A stretch of 53,440 nucleotides of DNA. Origin: an uncultured Helicobacter sp. (lineage in GTDB: Bacteria > Campylobacterota > Campylobacteria > Campylobacterales > Helicobacteraceae). The position numbers and the translations under genes were made by a program. Positions 25,964-35,200 of this stretch are shown here, in pieces (the stretch's first letter is position 1; every line of letters starts with the position of its first letter). The stretch is from assembly GCA_949287835.1 (NCBI GenBank), contig CASEHV010000034.1:1-53440 (forward strand). Reading direction: 5' to 3'. The notes beneath the pieces were generated by a model. That model was not told where the DNA came from and did no database searches. It worked only from the letters and a program-made list of their open reading frames with translations.

Positions 25964-28000
25964 ATGGCAGGTAAAATTACCTCTCTTGGATTGGGTAGCT
26001 CTGTTTTAAATTCTGATGTAATTGATAAATTGCGAAAGGCAGATGAGGATAATGTCATAAAGCCTATCGAACGTAAAATGGAACGCAATATAGAGAAGCA
26101 AAAGCAATTAGCCGAGGTTACCGCATCTCTTGGCACAATTAAAGCACATGCTAAAACTCTATCTGACTTCTCATCATTCATTGACAGAAAGGTTAGCGTA
26201 TCAGGTGATTCTGTAACTGCCTCTGCCTCCGCTGGTATCCCTGTGCAAAGTATAACCATGGAGGTAAAAAAACTTGCACACGGCGACATAAATGAGCTAG
26301 ATAAGAAATTTGGCTCAAGAGAAGATGCCTTTAGTAATGAAGATGCCACATTGAAATTTTATAGTAATGGCAATACCTACAAAGTCGACATAAAAGCAGG
26401 TATGACATTAGGCGAGGTTAGTCAAGCAATCACAGATGCCACAGATGGTAAAGTCATGGGTATCGTTATGAAAGTAGGCGGAGAAAAGCCCTACCAACTC
26501 ATGATAAACTCAAAAAATACAGGGGAAAATAACAGAATCTACTTTGGCTCTGTGCTAAAGTCTGAAAGTATGAGTAGTCAAGATGTAGAGAGTGCAGGAG
26601 AGCAGGATTTCTATGTCGAGATTATGGGAAATGATGGCAGTAGGCATAAAATCGGCATAAATGCTAGTGTAAAAAGTTCTGATGCAAATCGTATGCAGAC
26701 ATTAATAGATTCCATAAAAGAGGCTTTAAGCAACGATGATTCTACAAAGGATTTGCTAGATAATGGCGATATAAACTTCGGGTTAGCAGATGATGGAAAG
26801 TCCATTGTCATAAATGACAAACGTGGATATGAGATAAATGTGGGTGGAGAAAAAAGCGGTGCATTTGGATTCACAAAAAAGCAGTCTGATACAGAGGATT
26901 TAGTAAAAGGTAAAAGCGACGTAAAAGAGGGTCTTTTAGCTGGTAAATTATCTGTAAATGGCACGACAATAGACCTAGGAACTATCACAAAAAAGGAAAA
27001 TACTGCAGAGCAGAATACAGAGGCAATCTTGCAAGCACTAAATGCGATAGAGGGAGTAAAAGCAAAAGAAGTAAATGGTAAAATTACGTTAAACACAGAT
27101 GACAAGGAAATAAATATTGCTGCTGATGGTGAAGATGCTAGTGGTCTTAATAATCTAGGATTGAGTGCTGGGAAATATAAAACACAGGTAGAATTACAAA
27201 AAACGCTATTTAAAATAAAAAATGTCCAATCTGCGACAGATTCTGAGGCATTATATAACGGTGCCACTATAAAACGTTCCACAAATACCATAGATGACGT
27301 AGTAAGTGGTCTTACAATCAATCTACAAAAAGTATCCGAAGAGGGGAAAAGCGATACGATAACCATAACGCAGGATACAGAAAATCTCATAAAAGAGGTT
27401 CAAGAATTTGTAAAAGCATATAATGAAACCGTGCCAAAGCTAGATGCGGTTACGAAATTTGACCCAGAAACAAATCGTGGCGGGATATTTAACACAGAGA
27501 GTTTAATACGAGGCATAAGACCTAGCATTAATCAAGCATTAACGCAAAGCATAACAGATGGCAAAGAGATACGAAGTCTTATGGATTATGGAATCAGCAT
27601 TAATGATAAAAGTGTAATGTCGCTTGATACAAGTAAGCTTACAAGTGCCATTAGTGCCGACCCAGAAAATGCAAAAAAAGTATTCTATGGTGGCGAGACA
27701 AAGGATAGTTCAGGAAAATATAATAGATATGATGGAATTTTTGCAAAAGTAAATTCGGTTTTAGCCGATTTATTAGAAGGTGGAAATGCTAGGCTAAAAA
27801 CGTTTGAGCAAACACTTGATAGAGAGCTAAAAAACTATAACAAAGAAAAAGAGAAGACGAAAAAGATGCTTGACGCTAGGTATGATACCATGTCGCAACG
27901 TTTCGCTTCCTTTGATGAGCAGATAGCTAAGGCTAATAACTCTTTCAATGCTGTTCAAATGATGATAGACCAAGCCGCCGGTAATGACAAAAAGAAATAA
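25964..28000 (+). CDS. fliD: flagellar filament cap protein FliD
   Basis: FliD caps the filament tip and assembles flagellin. The 678 residues match the long epsilon-proteobacterial form. The N-terminal coiled-coil part begins MAGKITSLGLGSSVLNSDVI; the C-terminal FliD domain has NETVPKLDAVTKFDPETN (about 488) and ends in helices with YDTMSQRFASFDEQIAKANN (about 642). The middle (about 110-420) is variable surface domain. TTAGGAG precedes the ATG. fliS follows after 9 bases. Confidence 0.94.
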   Translation: MAGKITSLGLGSSVLNSDVIDKLRKADEDNVIKPIERKMERNIEKQKQLAEVTASLGTIKAHAKTLSDFSSFIDRKVSVSGDSVTASASAGIPVQSITMEVKKLAHGDINELDKKFGSREDAFSNEDATLKFYSNGNTYKVDIKAGMTLGEVSQAITDATDGKVMGIVMKVGGEKPYQLMINSKNTGENNRIYFGSVLKSESMSSQDVESAGEQDFYVEIMGNDGSRHKIGINASVKSSDANRMQTLIDSIKEALSNDDSTKDLLDNGDINFGLADDGKSIVINDKRGYEINVGGEKSGAFGFTKKQSDTEDLVKGKSDVKEGLLAGKLSVNGTTIDLGTITKKENTAEQNTEAILQALNAIEGVKAKEVNGKITLNTDDKEINIAADGEDASGLNNLGLSAGKYKTQVELQKTLFKIKNVQSATDSEALYNGATIKRSTNTIDDVVSGLTINLQKVSEEGKSDTITITQDTENLIKEVQEFVKAYNETVPKLDAVTKFDPETNRGGIFNTESLIRGIRPSINQALTQSITDGKEIRSLMDYGISINDKSVMSLDTSKLTSAISADPENAKKVFYGGETKDSSGKYNRYDGIFAKVNSVLADLLEGGNARLKTFEQTLDRELKNYNKEKEKTKKMLDARYDTMSQRFASFDEQIAKANNSFNAVQMMIDQAAGNDKKK

Positions 28001-28009
28001 GGAGACACT

Positions 28010-28402
28010 ATGAGAGCGTTCAACGCACATAATATGTATCAGCAAAATTCTGTCAGCGTTGAGAGTCCTGCAAAGCTTATAGAAATGCTATATGAGGGTA
28101 TTTTGAGATTCTTAGGTCAAGCTAGACGGCACATGGAGAATGATGATATAGAAAAGAAAATCTACTATATCAACCGCACGACAGATATTTTTACTGAATT
28201 GCTAAATGTGCTAGATTATGAGAGAGGTGGTGAGGTGGCTACATATTTAACCGGGCTATACACTCATCAAATCAAGCTACTAACACAGGCAAATATGGAA
28301 AATAATGTCGAGAAGATAGACATAGTCATGAATGTGGCAAGGGGGCTGCTAGAAGCGTGGCGTGAGATACATCAAGATGAGCTAGGCAGAGTGCAGGCTT
28401 AG
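28010..28402 (+). CDS. fliS: flagellin export chaperone FliS
   Basis: 130 residues, all-helical. The FliS start YQQNSVSVESPAKLIEMLYE (about 10-29) is diagnostic. It binds the flagellin C-terminus to prevent early polymerisation. AAGGAG precedes the ATG; co-transcribed with fliD. Confidence 0.95.
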   Translation: MRAFNAHNMYQQNSVSVESPAKLIEMLYEGILRFLGQARRHMENDDIEKKIYYINRTTDIFTELLNVLDYERGGEVATYLTGLYTHQIKLLTQANMENNVEKIDIVMNVARGLLEAWREIHQDELGRVQA

Positions 28403-28411
28403 ATTCTATCC

Positions 28412-29479
28412 CTATATCTTGTCAATCTTTATGTAGTGCCAAATGCTTGCCATAAGCAACAATGCTAGAGGAATCAAGATTCCAATCTCTGGTATAAAAA
28501 TGGCATTTGCATTTAGCTTTGATAGAGAGAAAAAGACTCCCCAAACCATGAGAGATGCACTAGCAGAGGTGATGCCTATCGTTACTAGATTCCCATATCT
28601 AGCAAGTGGTGGCACATAATATGCGATGATTATGGCGACCATAGGAATGAAGAATGGAATCAATGCAAGGGAATATATAATTCCCCTAGTGCGTTTGGTA
28701 TCTGCACCTTCCTTTAGTAGAATGTTTAGAGAGTAAAAGGCATCTGTTAGAGATACAGAGGGTTTATTATTATAAAGTGTATCTAAGACTTTTGGCTTAA
28801 AACCTTTTAAAATATTAATGCTATCTTTATACTCTACGACAAATCCCTCTCCCCCAGCCTTATAATCAAGTGGCATTGTATATACTTTCGGAGATACTAT
28901 ATTCCATTCATTATTTACAAAAAAGCCTTCATTAGCCTGTGTAATGTTAGATAAGATTCTATTACCATTCTCATTTTTGGTATGATAAATCTTTATACCC
29001 TCTGCCTTTTGCAATAATGGATATATTTTCTCAAAAAATACATAATCATCGTTATATCTTATAAATAAATCTTTTGAAATATTACTATTATTGCTTACTA
29101 ATCTTTCTGCGTTTTCCTGAGAGTATGCAAAACTTGTAGCATTTAAACCTATATAAATACAAACAAAAAATATAATGATAAGCAGTGGGGGATATAGAAT
29201 CTGCCTTCTTGAATACCCTAAAGAAAGCAGTGCGACATACTGATTGCTCCTAATAAGACCAATATAAAACACAATTAATCCAAGTAATAATGAAAGCGGT
29301 AGGACATAATTAAGCGCCAACATAGCATCAAATGCTAAAAACAACAATGCAGTATTAATTGAGTTAGACAATGTCTCGAAATATTGCATACTATCAATAC
29401 TTACAAAAAATAACTCCAAACCAAGTAAAATAAACATTGTAGGCTTCACATATCTAACACAAACAAACCAAAAAAGCAT
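28412..29479 (-). CDS. lptG: LptF/LptG-family lipopolysaccharide transport permease
   Basis: A YjgP/YjgQ-family permease, an inner-membrane part of the LptBFG complex that lifts LPS into the periplasmic bridge. Six helices: three near the N-terminus, a beta-jellyroll periplasmic domain (about 120-260), then three at the C-terminus. VALLSLGYSRRQILYP (about 85-100) is the coupling helix that contacts LptB. I favour the LptG subunit but F versus G is not certain. The ATG at 29479 behind AGGTG is chosen over an upstream GTG at 29488. Converges with fliS. Confidence 0.8.
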   Translation of the reverse strand: MLFWFVCVRYVKPTMFILLGLELFFVSIDSMQYFETLSNSINTALLFLAFDAMLALNYVLPLSLLLGLIVFYIGLIRSNQYVALLSLGYSRRQILYPPLLIIIFFVCIYIGLNATSFAYSQENAERLVSNNSNISKDLFIRYNDDYVFFEKIYPLLQKAEGIKIYHTKNENGNRILSNITQANEGFFVNNEWNIVSPKVYTMPLDYKAGGEGFVVEYKDSINILKGFKPKVLDTLYNNKPSVSLTDAFYSLNILLKEGADTKRTRGIIYSLALIPFFIPMVAIIIAYYVPPLARYGNLVTIGITSASASLMVWGVFFSLSKLNANAIFIPEIGILIPLALLLMASIWHYIKIDKI

Positions 29480-29573
29480 AAAAAGCACCTATTAATTTAA
29501 TAACATAATTTTACTCTATTTAAAAAATACTTTTAAACCACAACGTGATTTTACAAAGTATCAAGGATTCTAT

Positions 29574-29646
29574 AAATTCACAATATCTAAACACAATAAT
29601 TTCTTAAATTATTTACGTTAATCAAGTATTTAAAAAGTATTGATTT
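29574..29646 (+). repeat. 73-bp direct repeat, copy 1
   Basis: Bases 29574-29646 are identical at every position to 31443-31515. Both copies sit in front of a surface-protein transcription unit and end at a T-rich stretch followed by a -10-like element. It starts AAATTCACAATATCTAAACA and ends AAAAAGTATTGATTT. Confidence 0.95.
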
Positions 29647-29654
29647 TTTTTTTT
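29644..29654 (+). promoter_or_regulatory. T11 tract in the promoter region of the beta-barrel operon
   Basis: Eleven T in a row, followed by TGTTATCAT, which could be an extended -10 box, and 46 bases before the first beta-barrel start. In H. pylori homopolymers at this place change promoter strength by slippage. Copy 2 has T3-G-T6 here. Confidence 0.55.
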
Positions 29655-29700
29655 GTTATCATTACCACCTCATATGTTGAAATCTCAGTAAAGGAAAAAT

Positions 29701-30555
29701 TTGAAAACAATACCTAAACTCGCTCTAAGAGCAATCATTGGAGCCACTTTGGGAGCAACATTGCTAAATGCGGCAAATAGCAATCACAAAAGTGGCGTAG
29801 TTACCGAAGTTGGACTATCGCAGATGTATATGTTTTTTAAAAACCAAGTTGCAAAGGCTCATATAAATCCTACGATGTTACATAGCTCATTTGGGTACAC
29901 ATTTGATTCTGGCTCATATATTAGGTTGGATGCTGACGTAGCTGCAGGTCATGGGAATGCTTATGGAAAGTCTTTCTTCCAAGGTGCAGATGGACTAGAT
30001 AAACTAGATTTAAGGGGCGTTACTACTCTATTTTTCGATGTCCCATTGCTTTTTGGATATAACATTGGTAGTTTTGACAATCCCTTTATAATAGAAAGTG
30101 GCTTGTCGATTAATGATATCATTCTTGCAACGATTGGCTCTGTTTCTAGCGTTTCGTTTTCATTTGTCATTCCTCTATCTCTAAAAGGCATGAGTGATAT
30201 AAATGATAGACTTAGCTTTGAGTATGGCTTTGGCGTAGATGTCCGTGCTGGGTTATTAGGCATTTTTACCCCCTTTGCAGATACAGTTCATAGAGGAATA
30301 GAAGTAGATGGGACAATCTATGGCTTTGGCATTAATCTTAATGTCGGACTATCGTATGCCATTAATGACAATGTCTCTATGTATGGCAAAATCTTTTCTA
30401 AATACATTTATTCATCTAAAAGCAACTCTACAACTGTAACCAACAAAGCTGTAATTGATAGGAATGAAGCGGCTAACGCAAATGCCTCTACCAATATATT
30501 CTTCCCTAGTAGTCATACGTTTATGGTCGGACTTGAAGTTGGATTTAGATACTAA
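29701..30555 (+). CDS. Helicobacter-type outer-membrane beta-barrel protein
   Basis: 284 residues with a signal peptide (1-24, cleavage after LLNA) and alternating amphipathic strands ending in FMVGLEVGFRY, the aromatic C-terminus needed for BAM insertion. It starts with TTG at 29701 behind AAGGAA. I cannot place it in a named Hop/Hor/Hof family. The second barrel gene follows after 9 bases. Control by the 73-bp repeat and T11 tract upstream suggests variable expression. Confidence 0.78.
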   Translation: MKTIPKLALRAIIGATLGATLLNAANSNHKSGVVTEVGLSQMYMFFKNQVAKAHINPTMLHSSFGYTFDSGSYIRLDADVAAGHGNAYGKSFFQGADGLDKLDLRGVTTLFFDVPLLFGYNIGSFDNPFIIESGLSINDIILATIGSVSSVSFSFVIPLSLKGMSDINDRLSFEYGFGVDVRAGLLGIFTPFADTVHRGIEVDGTIYGFGINLNVGLSYAINDNVSMYGKIFSKYIYSSKSNSTTVTNKAVIDRNEAANANASTNIFFPSSHTFMVGLEVGFRY

Positions 30556-30564
30556 GGAGCTATT

Positions 30565-31389
30565 ATGAAAATTATAAAATATTTAATAATCATCGCATTG
30601 TGCGGAATAAGTCATGCTGAGGCTATAAAAAATGGATTCTACAAATCACTTGGCGCTGGGATAGGATACTACAACTATACAGAATATGTAGACAATTCAA
30701 GATTGATTAGTATGGATGACGTTGCCATAAAGCTACTAGGTAATCTTGGCTATGTGTATGATAATGGCTTTAAGCTAGATTCTACTCTAAGTGCTAGTGC
30801 ATCTTATGGACTATATCGAGGCTCAAAATTATATGATGATACAAAAGAGTTTGGTTCTGTAAAAGCTCTTGTTATCAATTTTTATATGGATTTCGAGGGT
30901 AAAGTTGGCTTTAATATCCTAAAGCCATTTGGTATAGATTCTGTTACATTATATATGCAATCTGGTATTGGCTATTATTTCAATAAAACAGACTCGTTCC
31001 CTATCATTAGAAATCAGGGATATTTATATATACCCATTGAGCTAGATAGTGAGATTAGCCTAAGTGATAAATTTGCCCTAAGAATTGTAGCGGGATATAA
31101 CTACTTTATATTGGGCAATCATTATACCTCAACTACTCATGTCGCATTATCTGATGACTACTATGTAATACAAAGGAGGGGCTATGGTGTTAGTCTATTT
31201 GTAGGGCTAAATATGACAAATAGCAGTGGGAATATTAGCTCTCTTGGCATTAGATGGAATCACTGGTGGGTAGGTAGAGCTGATACCTCTGGCATTCTTA
31301 CAAATCTTATCACAAATGATAGACATATAGTCTTTGAGCCTGAAAACTCCTCAGATATTATCATGCTTGAGTACTCCATAGGATTCTAA
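30565..31389 (+). CDS. outer-membrane beta-barrel protein, second of the pair
   Basis: 274 residues. Signal peptide 1-18 (ISHA cleavage), then many glycine- and tyrosine-rich strands, ending IIMLEYSIGF with a terminal Phe. AAGGAG precedes the ATG. It is co-transcribed with the preceding barrel and followed by a terminator hairpin. The two barrels share layout rather than obvious sequence. No function can be read from it. Confidence 0.75.
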   Translation: MKIIKYLIIIALCGISHAEAIKNGFYKSLGAGIGYYNYTEYVDNSRLISMDDVAIKLLGNLGYVYDNGFKLDSTLSASASYGLYRGSKLYDDTKEFGSVKALVINFYMDFEGKVGFNILKPFGIDSVTLYMQSGIGYYFNKTDSFPIIRNQGYLYIPIELDSEISLSDKFALRIVAGYNYFILGNHYTSTTHVALSDDYYVIQRRGYGVSLFVGLNMTNSSGNISSLGIRWNHWWVGRADTSGILTNLITNDRHIVFEPENSSDIIMLEYSIGF

Positions 31390-31400
31390 TCCTGCTTAAA

Positions 31401-31436
31401 GCCTAGCCCATGCTTAGGCGACTTTTTATTTTTTCT
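31401..31436 (+). terminator. rho-independent terminator of the beta-barrel operon
   Basis: GCCTAGCCCATGCTTAGGC forms a 7-bp stem with one bulge, followed by GAC and a T-rich run, 12 bases after the stop. Confidence 0.75.
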
Positions 31437-31442
31437 TATGCA

Positions 31443-31515
31443 AAATTCACAATATCTAAACACAATAATTTCTTAAATTATTTACGTTAATCAAGTATTT
31501 AAAAAGTATTGATTT
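31443..31515 (+). repeat. 73-bp direct repeat, copy 2
   Basis: Perfect copy of 29574-29646, 1,869 bases away and in the same orientation, placed directly after the terminator and in front of the lipoprotein gene. Downstream, TTGTTAGTAT may serve as an extended -10. Recombination between copies would remove both beta-barrel genes cleanly. Confidence 0.95.
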
Positions 31516-31558
31516 GTTTTTTGTTAGTATTTTCTATCTCAATACTAAATGTTAAAAT

Positions 31559-32065
31559 ATGTTGTTTTATGGAAAGACATTTAAAAATGTTTTGTTGTTT
31601 GGTGGCTCTGCGCTTGCACTCGCAGCTTTGGTTGGTTGTTCTGCTCCAGAACCAGAAAAACCAAAACCTAAATATCAACCCACAGCATTAGAAGAGGGTG
31701 CTAAGGGCATTACCATAGCTACTTCTAAGCCGTATAATTGTAGAATAGAGGGTGAGACAGATGTAGAAGAGGAAGTAGGAGACACATCTGGTGCTACTAG
31801 AAGCTCTGTTAGAGGCGGTGCTTTAAATAAACTCAAAAATGAGGCGTCGTATGTAGTAAAAGATGGTCAGAAAATCATGATTGCTATAACCAAAGAAGAG
31901 TCAAGGTGTAAGTTTGCTATATATAGCAATGAAAAAGATAGAAAAAATGGTAAAGCAACTAAATATGAAGAAGGTCCATGTCCAGAAGATGATTATCTAC
32001 CAAATGGCGTAAGCTTAGTTTCATACAAAATTTATGGCGACGTCTATGAATGTGGAACAAGATAG
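31559..32065 (+). CDS. lipoprotein of unknown function
   Basis: 168 residues. The signal ends in a lipobox, LAALVGC, with Cys at about residue 27, so it is lipidated and probably anchored in the outer membrane. A Pro/Lys linker (PEPEKPKPKYQP) follows, then a small domain containing four further Cys (YNCRIEG, SRCKFAI, GPCPEDD, YECGTR), which may form disulfides. I recognise no family. The ATG at 31559 has a poor ribosome site. It is expressed from the second copy of the 73-bp repeat and closed by its own terminator. Confidence 0.75.
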   Translation: MLFYGKTFKNVLLFGGSALALAALVGCSAPEPEKPKPKYQPTALEEGAKGITIATSKPYNCRIEGETDVEEEVGDTSGATRSSVRGGALNKLKNEASYVVKDGQKIMIAITKEESRCKFAIYSNEKDRKNGKATKYEEGPCPEDDYLPNGVSLVSYKIYGDVYECGTR

Positions 32066-32108
32066 CAGGTAATCTAAATTTTCTTACTTTATAACTCCTA
32101 GAATATTC

Positions 32109-32142
32109 CCTAGCCTAAGGCTAGGCAACTTTTTATTTTTTC
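32109..32142 (+). terminator. rho-independent terminator of the lipoprotein gene
   Basis: CCTAGCC-TAA-GGCTAGG is a perfect 7-bp stem with a 3-base loop, followed by CAAC and TTTTTATTTTTT. It separates the lipoprotein from the motor genes. Confidence 0.9.
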
Positions 32143-32154
32143 CTGCTAATTTGA

Positions 32155-32160
32155 TATAAT
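32155..32160 (+). promoter_or_regulatory. -10 box for the zorA-like gene
   Basis: TTTGATATAAT: a perfect TATAAT 57 bases before the ATG at 32218, immediately after the terminator, so the motor pair has its own transcript. Confidence 0.65.
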
Positions 32161-32217
32161 TACCCCCATTTGCAACAAGAGATTTAGAGCAAGAGATTTG
32201 GAGATAGAAAGGAAAGC

Positions 32218-35200
32218 ATGTTTCTAAACGCACTTTTTACAATTATCATGATAGCCTTAGCGGTGTGGGATATTATTAGCTTTAGGAAAAATAATCATAA
32301 GGATTTCAAATCTAGCATTATGAGTCTTGGAATCTTAGGAACATTTGCGGGGATATTCATAGGTCTGCTAGGATTTGATACCAAAAATTTGCTAGATTCT
32401 GTCCCTGCACTGCTAGAGGGGCTAAAAACTGCGTTTTATACCTCTATTGTCGGCATGAGTTTATCTATTGCCTTGCATATCTATCAACGCTCACAAATCA
32501 AGGCAAAAAAGGGTGATAAACTAGACTATCTCATCTCTCAAAGCACAAAGCTAGATTCTCTATCCCATCTTAGCCGTATCTCTAGCCTTGAGAATATTCT
32601 AAGCGAGATTAAAGATGAGGTAGCAAAAAAAGATGACTTCAAAGATAGCATAAAGTCCATGCTAAAAGACATTGATAAATCACTGCAAGAGGCATTAGAG
32701 AAACTTGCAAGTGGCGCTAGTAAGGAGCTAATAAAGGCGCTAGAGATTGTCATCAGCGATTTTAACTCAAACCTAAAAGCACAATTTGGCGAGAATTTCA
32801 AACAGCTAAATGAAGCCACCAAAAACATGCTTTCATGGCAGGAAAACTACAAGGACCATATAGAGCAGAATACAACCTTTCTAAAAGAGGCACAAAGCAG
32901 CCTAACCCTAGCAGGAGAGCAGATAACACTTGCCACAGAATCCATGCGGCAAAATAGCCTAAATCTGCAGGAAATCCACAGATATAATGAAAGCAATCTA
33001 GCCATTCAAGAAAGGCTAAGTGAGGCATTGCATAAACTAAAAGAGCTAGAAGCAGACTTTGAGGAAAAGCTAGAATCAATCTCTAGCCTAAAAGATTCTA
33101 GCCTTGAGGCACTGGCGGGGGCAAAGGACTTTTTGGAATCTCTAAATAAAGCACGAGAATATCTAAACGAGTATTTAAGGGATTATAGCACTAGGGTGCA
33201 TGAGTTCTTAAATGATGCTACGCAAAGACTGCAAGACTCCAATGCTACATTAGCACGACATAATGAAAGCATACTAGAGGGCATAAAAGATTCTCATCTA
33301 AATACGAGCCAGAGTATAAAAGAGCTAAACCTAGAGACACTAAATAGCATAAAAGAATCTAGCGGAGCAATGCAGGATTCTCTAAAAGCCACAAATGAGG
33401 CAATGCTAGATAGCTTTACTCAAAGTAAGACAAATCATGAGGAGTTCGCAAAAGTAGCAAATGAGACATTAGAGCAAAAGAGCCAAGCACTACTAGATTT
33501 AAGCAATAATTTCAAAGATAGCACAGAGCAGATTCTACAAAATTTGAGCCAAAAACACGAGCATTTTGCCAAGCTATCCAATGAGAATTTGCAGACAAAA
33601 AGCGAGGAAGTATTGCATCTCACAAATAGCTTTAAGGATAATGCGGCAAATATGCTAGAGAATCTAACGCATATCTCAACGCAGGGCATGGAGTATGCAA
33701 AGAATGCACAAGATAGATTCCAAAGTGCCTGTAAGGAGAGCTTTGAATCTCTAAATAATAATATGACTAACAGCACACAGAGGCTAGAGGATAGCATACA
33801 ATCCCACGCACAAAGGCTAGAGAGCTTTAGTATGGATAATATTAATCATATCTCTAGCATGTTTGAGATGCAAGATTCTCTACTTAAAGAAAGTATGGAA
33901 GGCAATCATGCCACGATACTATCACACCTAGAGGATATGCAGAGAGACTTTAAAGAAAGTATGAATGCAAATCTTACTTCTATGAAAGAGGGTATAAAAG
34001 ATAGCACAGATTCCCTATTTAATGCCTTAATGCAATCAAGTAATGAAGCACAAACTCATATCAAAGAGAGGCTAGATGAGGGCATACAATCCTATCAGAA
34101 TCTAAGCAGGGAGTATATAGAGCGCATGAGTTCTATGCAGAAAGAAAGTATGGAATCTCTTAGCAAAAGTAGCGAGGATTTAAGGGAGTTTCTAAGTAAC
34201 TCATATAATGAAAGTAGTGAATCTTTACAGAATCTACACAAAGAATCTATGAGTAATATAGCCAATTCTCTAAGAGAATCAAACAGCGAGGCTATCAAAA
34301 ACCTAGAGGAAATCTATAATAATTACAAGGATAATATGCAAAGAGGCATAGAGCAGGTAGGTAGCAGTATGGAATCTCATATTGCTTCGCTAAAAGAGCA
34401 GATTAGCCAGAATCTGCAGATTCTAAAAGAGAGTATAGATACCAGCCATAAGAGCATGGCAGATTCTATAAATAATATTATGAAAACCTCAAGTCAGTAT
34501 TTCATACAATCCTCAGATGATTTCAGCGAGTTACTAAAGGGGCAGTATAAGCGAATGAATGGCGCCTTTGACAAGCAAGCCCAAGAGTTAAATAATTTCC
34601 TAACCACCCAAACCCAAAGCATGAAAGAAAATTTAGAATCTCAGAATCTAAATCTAAAAGAATCTTTCAACATGCACTCCGAGCATTTAAGCCAGACATT
34701 AATAGAGAGGGGGGATAGCCTACATGAGTTTTTGCAAACGCAGACTACAAGCCTAGATACCAGCCTCCAGCAGATGCTAAGTAAGCTAAACAAAGTCCTA
34801 GAGCATAATTATATGAATCTCTCAGAAATGCTAGAGAAAGAAAATGCCCTCATCGTAAAAAGTCTAGATTCCCAAGCAGTCCAGCTATCCAACAATCTCT
34901 TGCATTCTCATAGGAAAATGGAGGATTTCCTACATAGCTCATTTAATAAAATGAATGATGGCATGGATAGCGTCTTTGAGAAACTCTCTAGTGGCTCTGC
35001 ACAAATGTCAAATACCATACGCGCGGCAAATGCGGGAATCAAAGATGATATGAATGCCATGCTATCTGCCATCACAACCCTGCATGAGCAGACAAGCAAA
35101 CTTAGCGATGAGAAAATGCGGACAAATATAGACTTGCAAAATAATATGATAGAAAATATAGAGCAGAAGTCAAAACAACTTTATGAAAACATAGGAGAGA

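Noticed and set aside
26611-27390. Long antisense ORF within fliD
   Set aside because: Shadow of fliD; serine/phenylalanine-rich reverse-frame translation typical of antisense codon bias.
31509-31691. 60-residue ORF overlapping the lipoprotein start
   Set aside because: Out of frame with the lipobox-bearing gene and without protein-like features.
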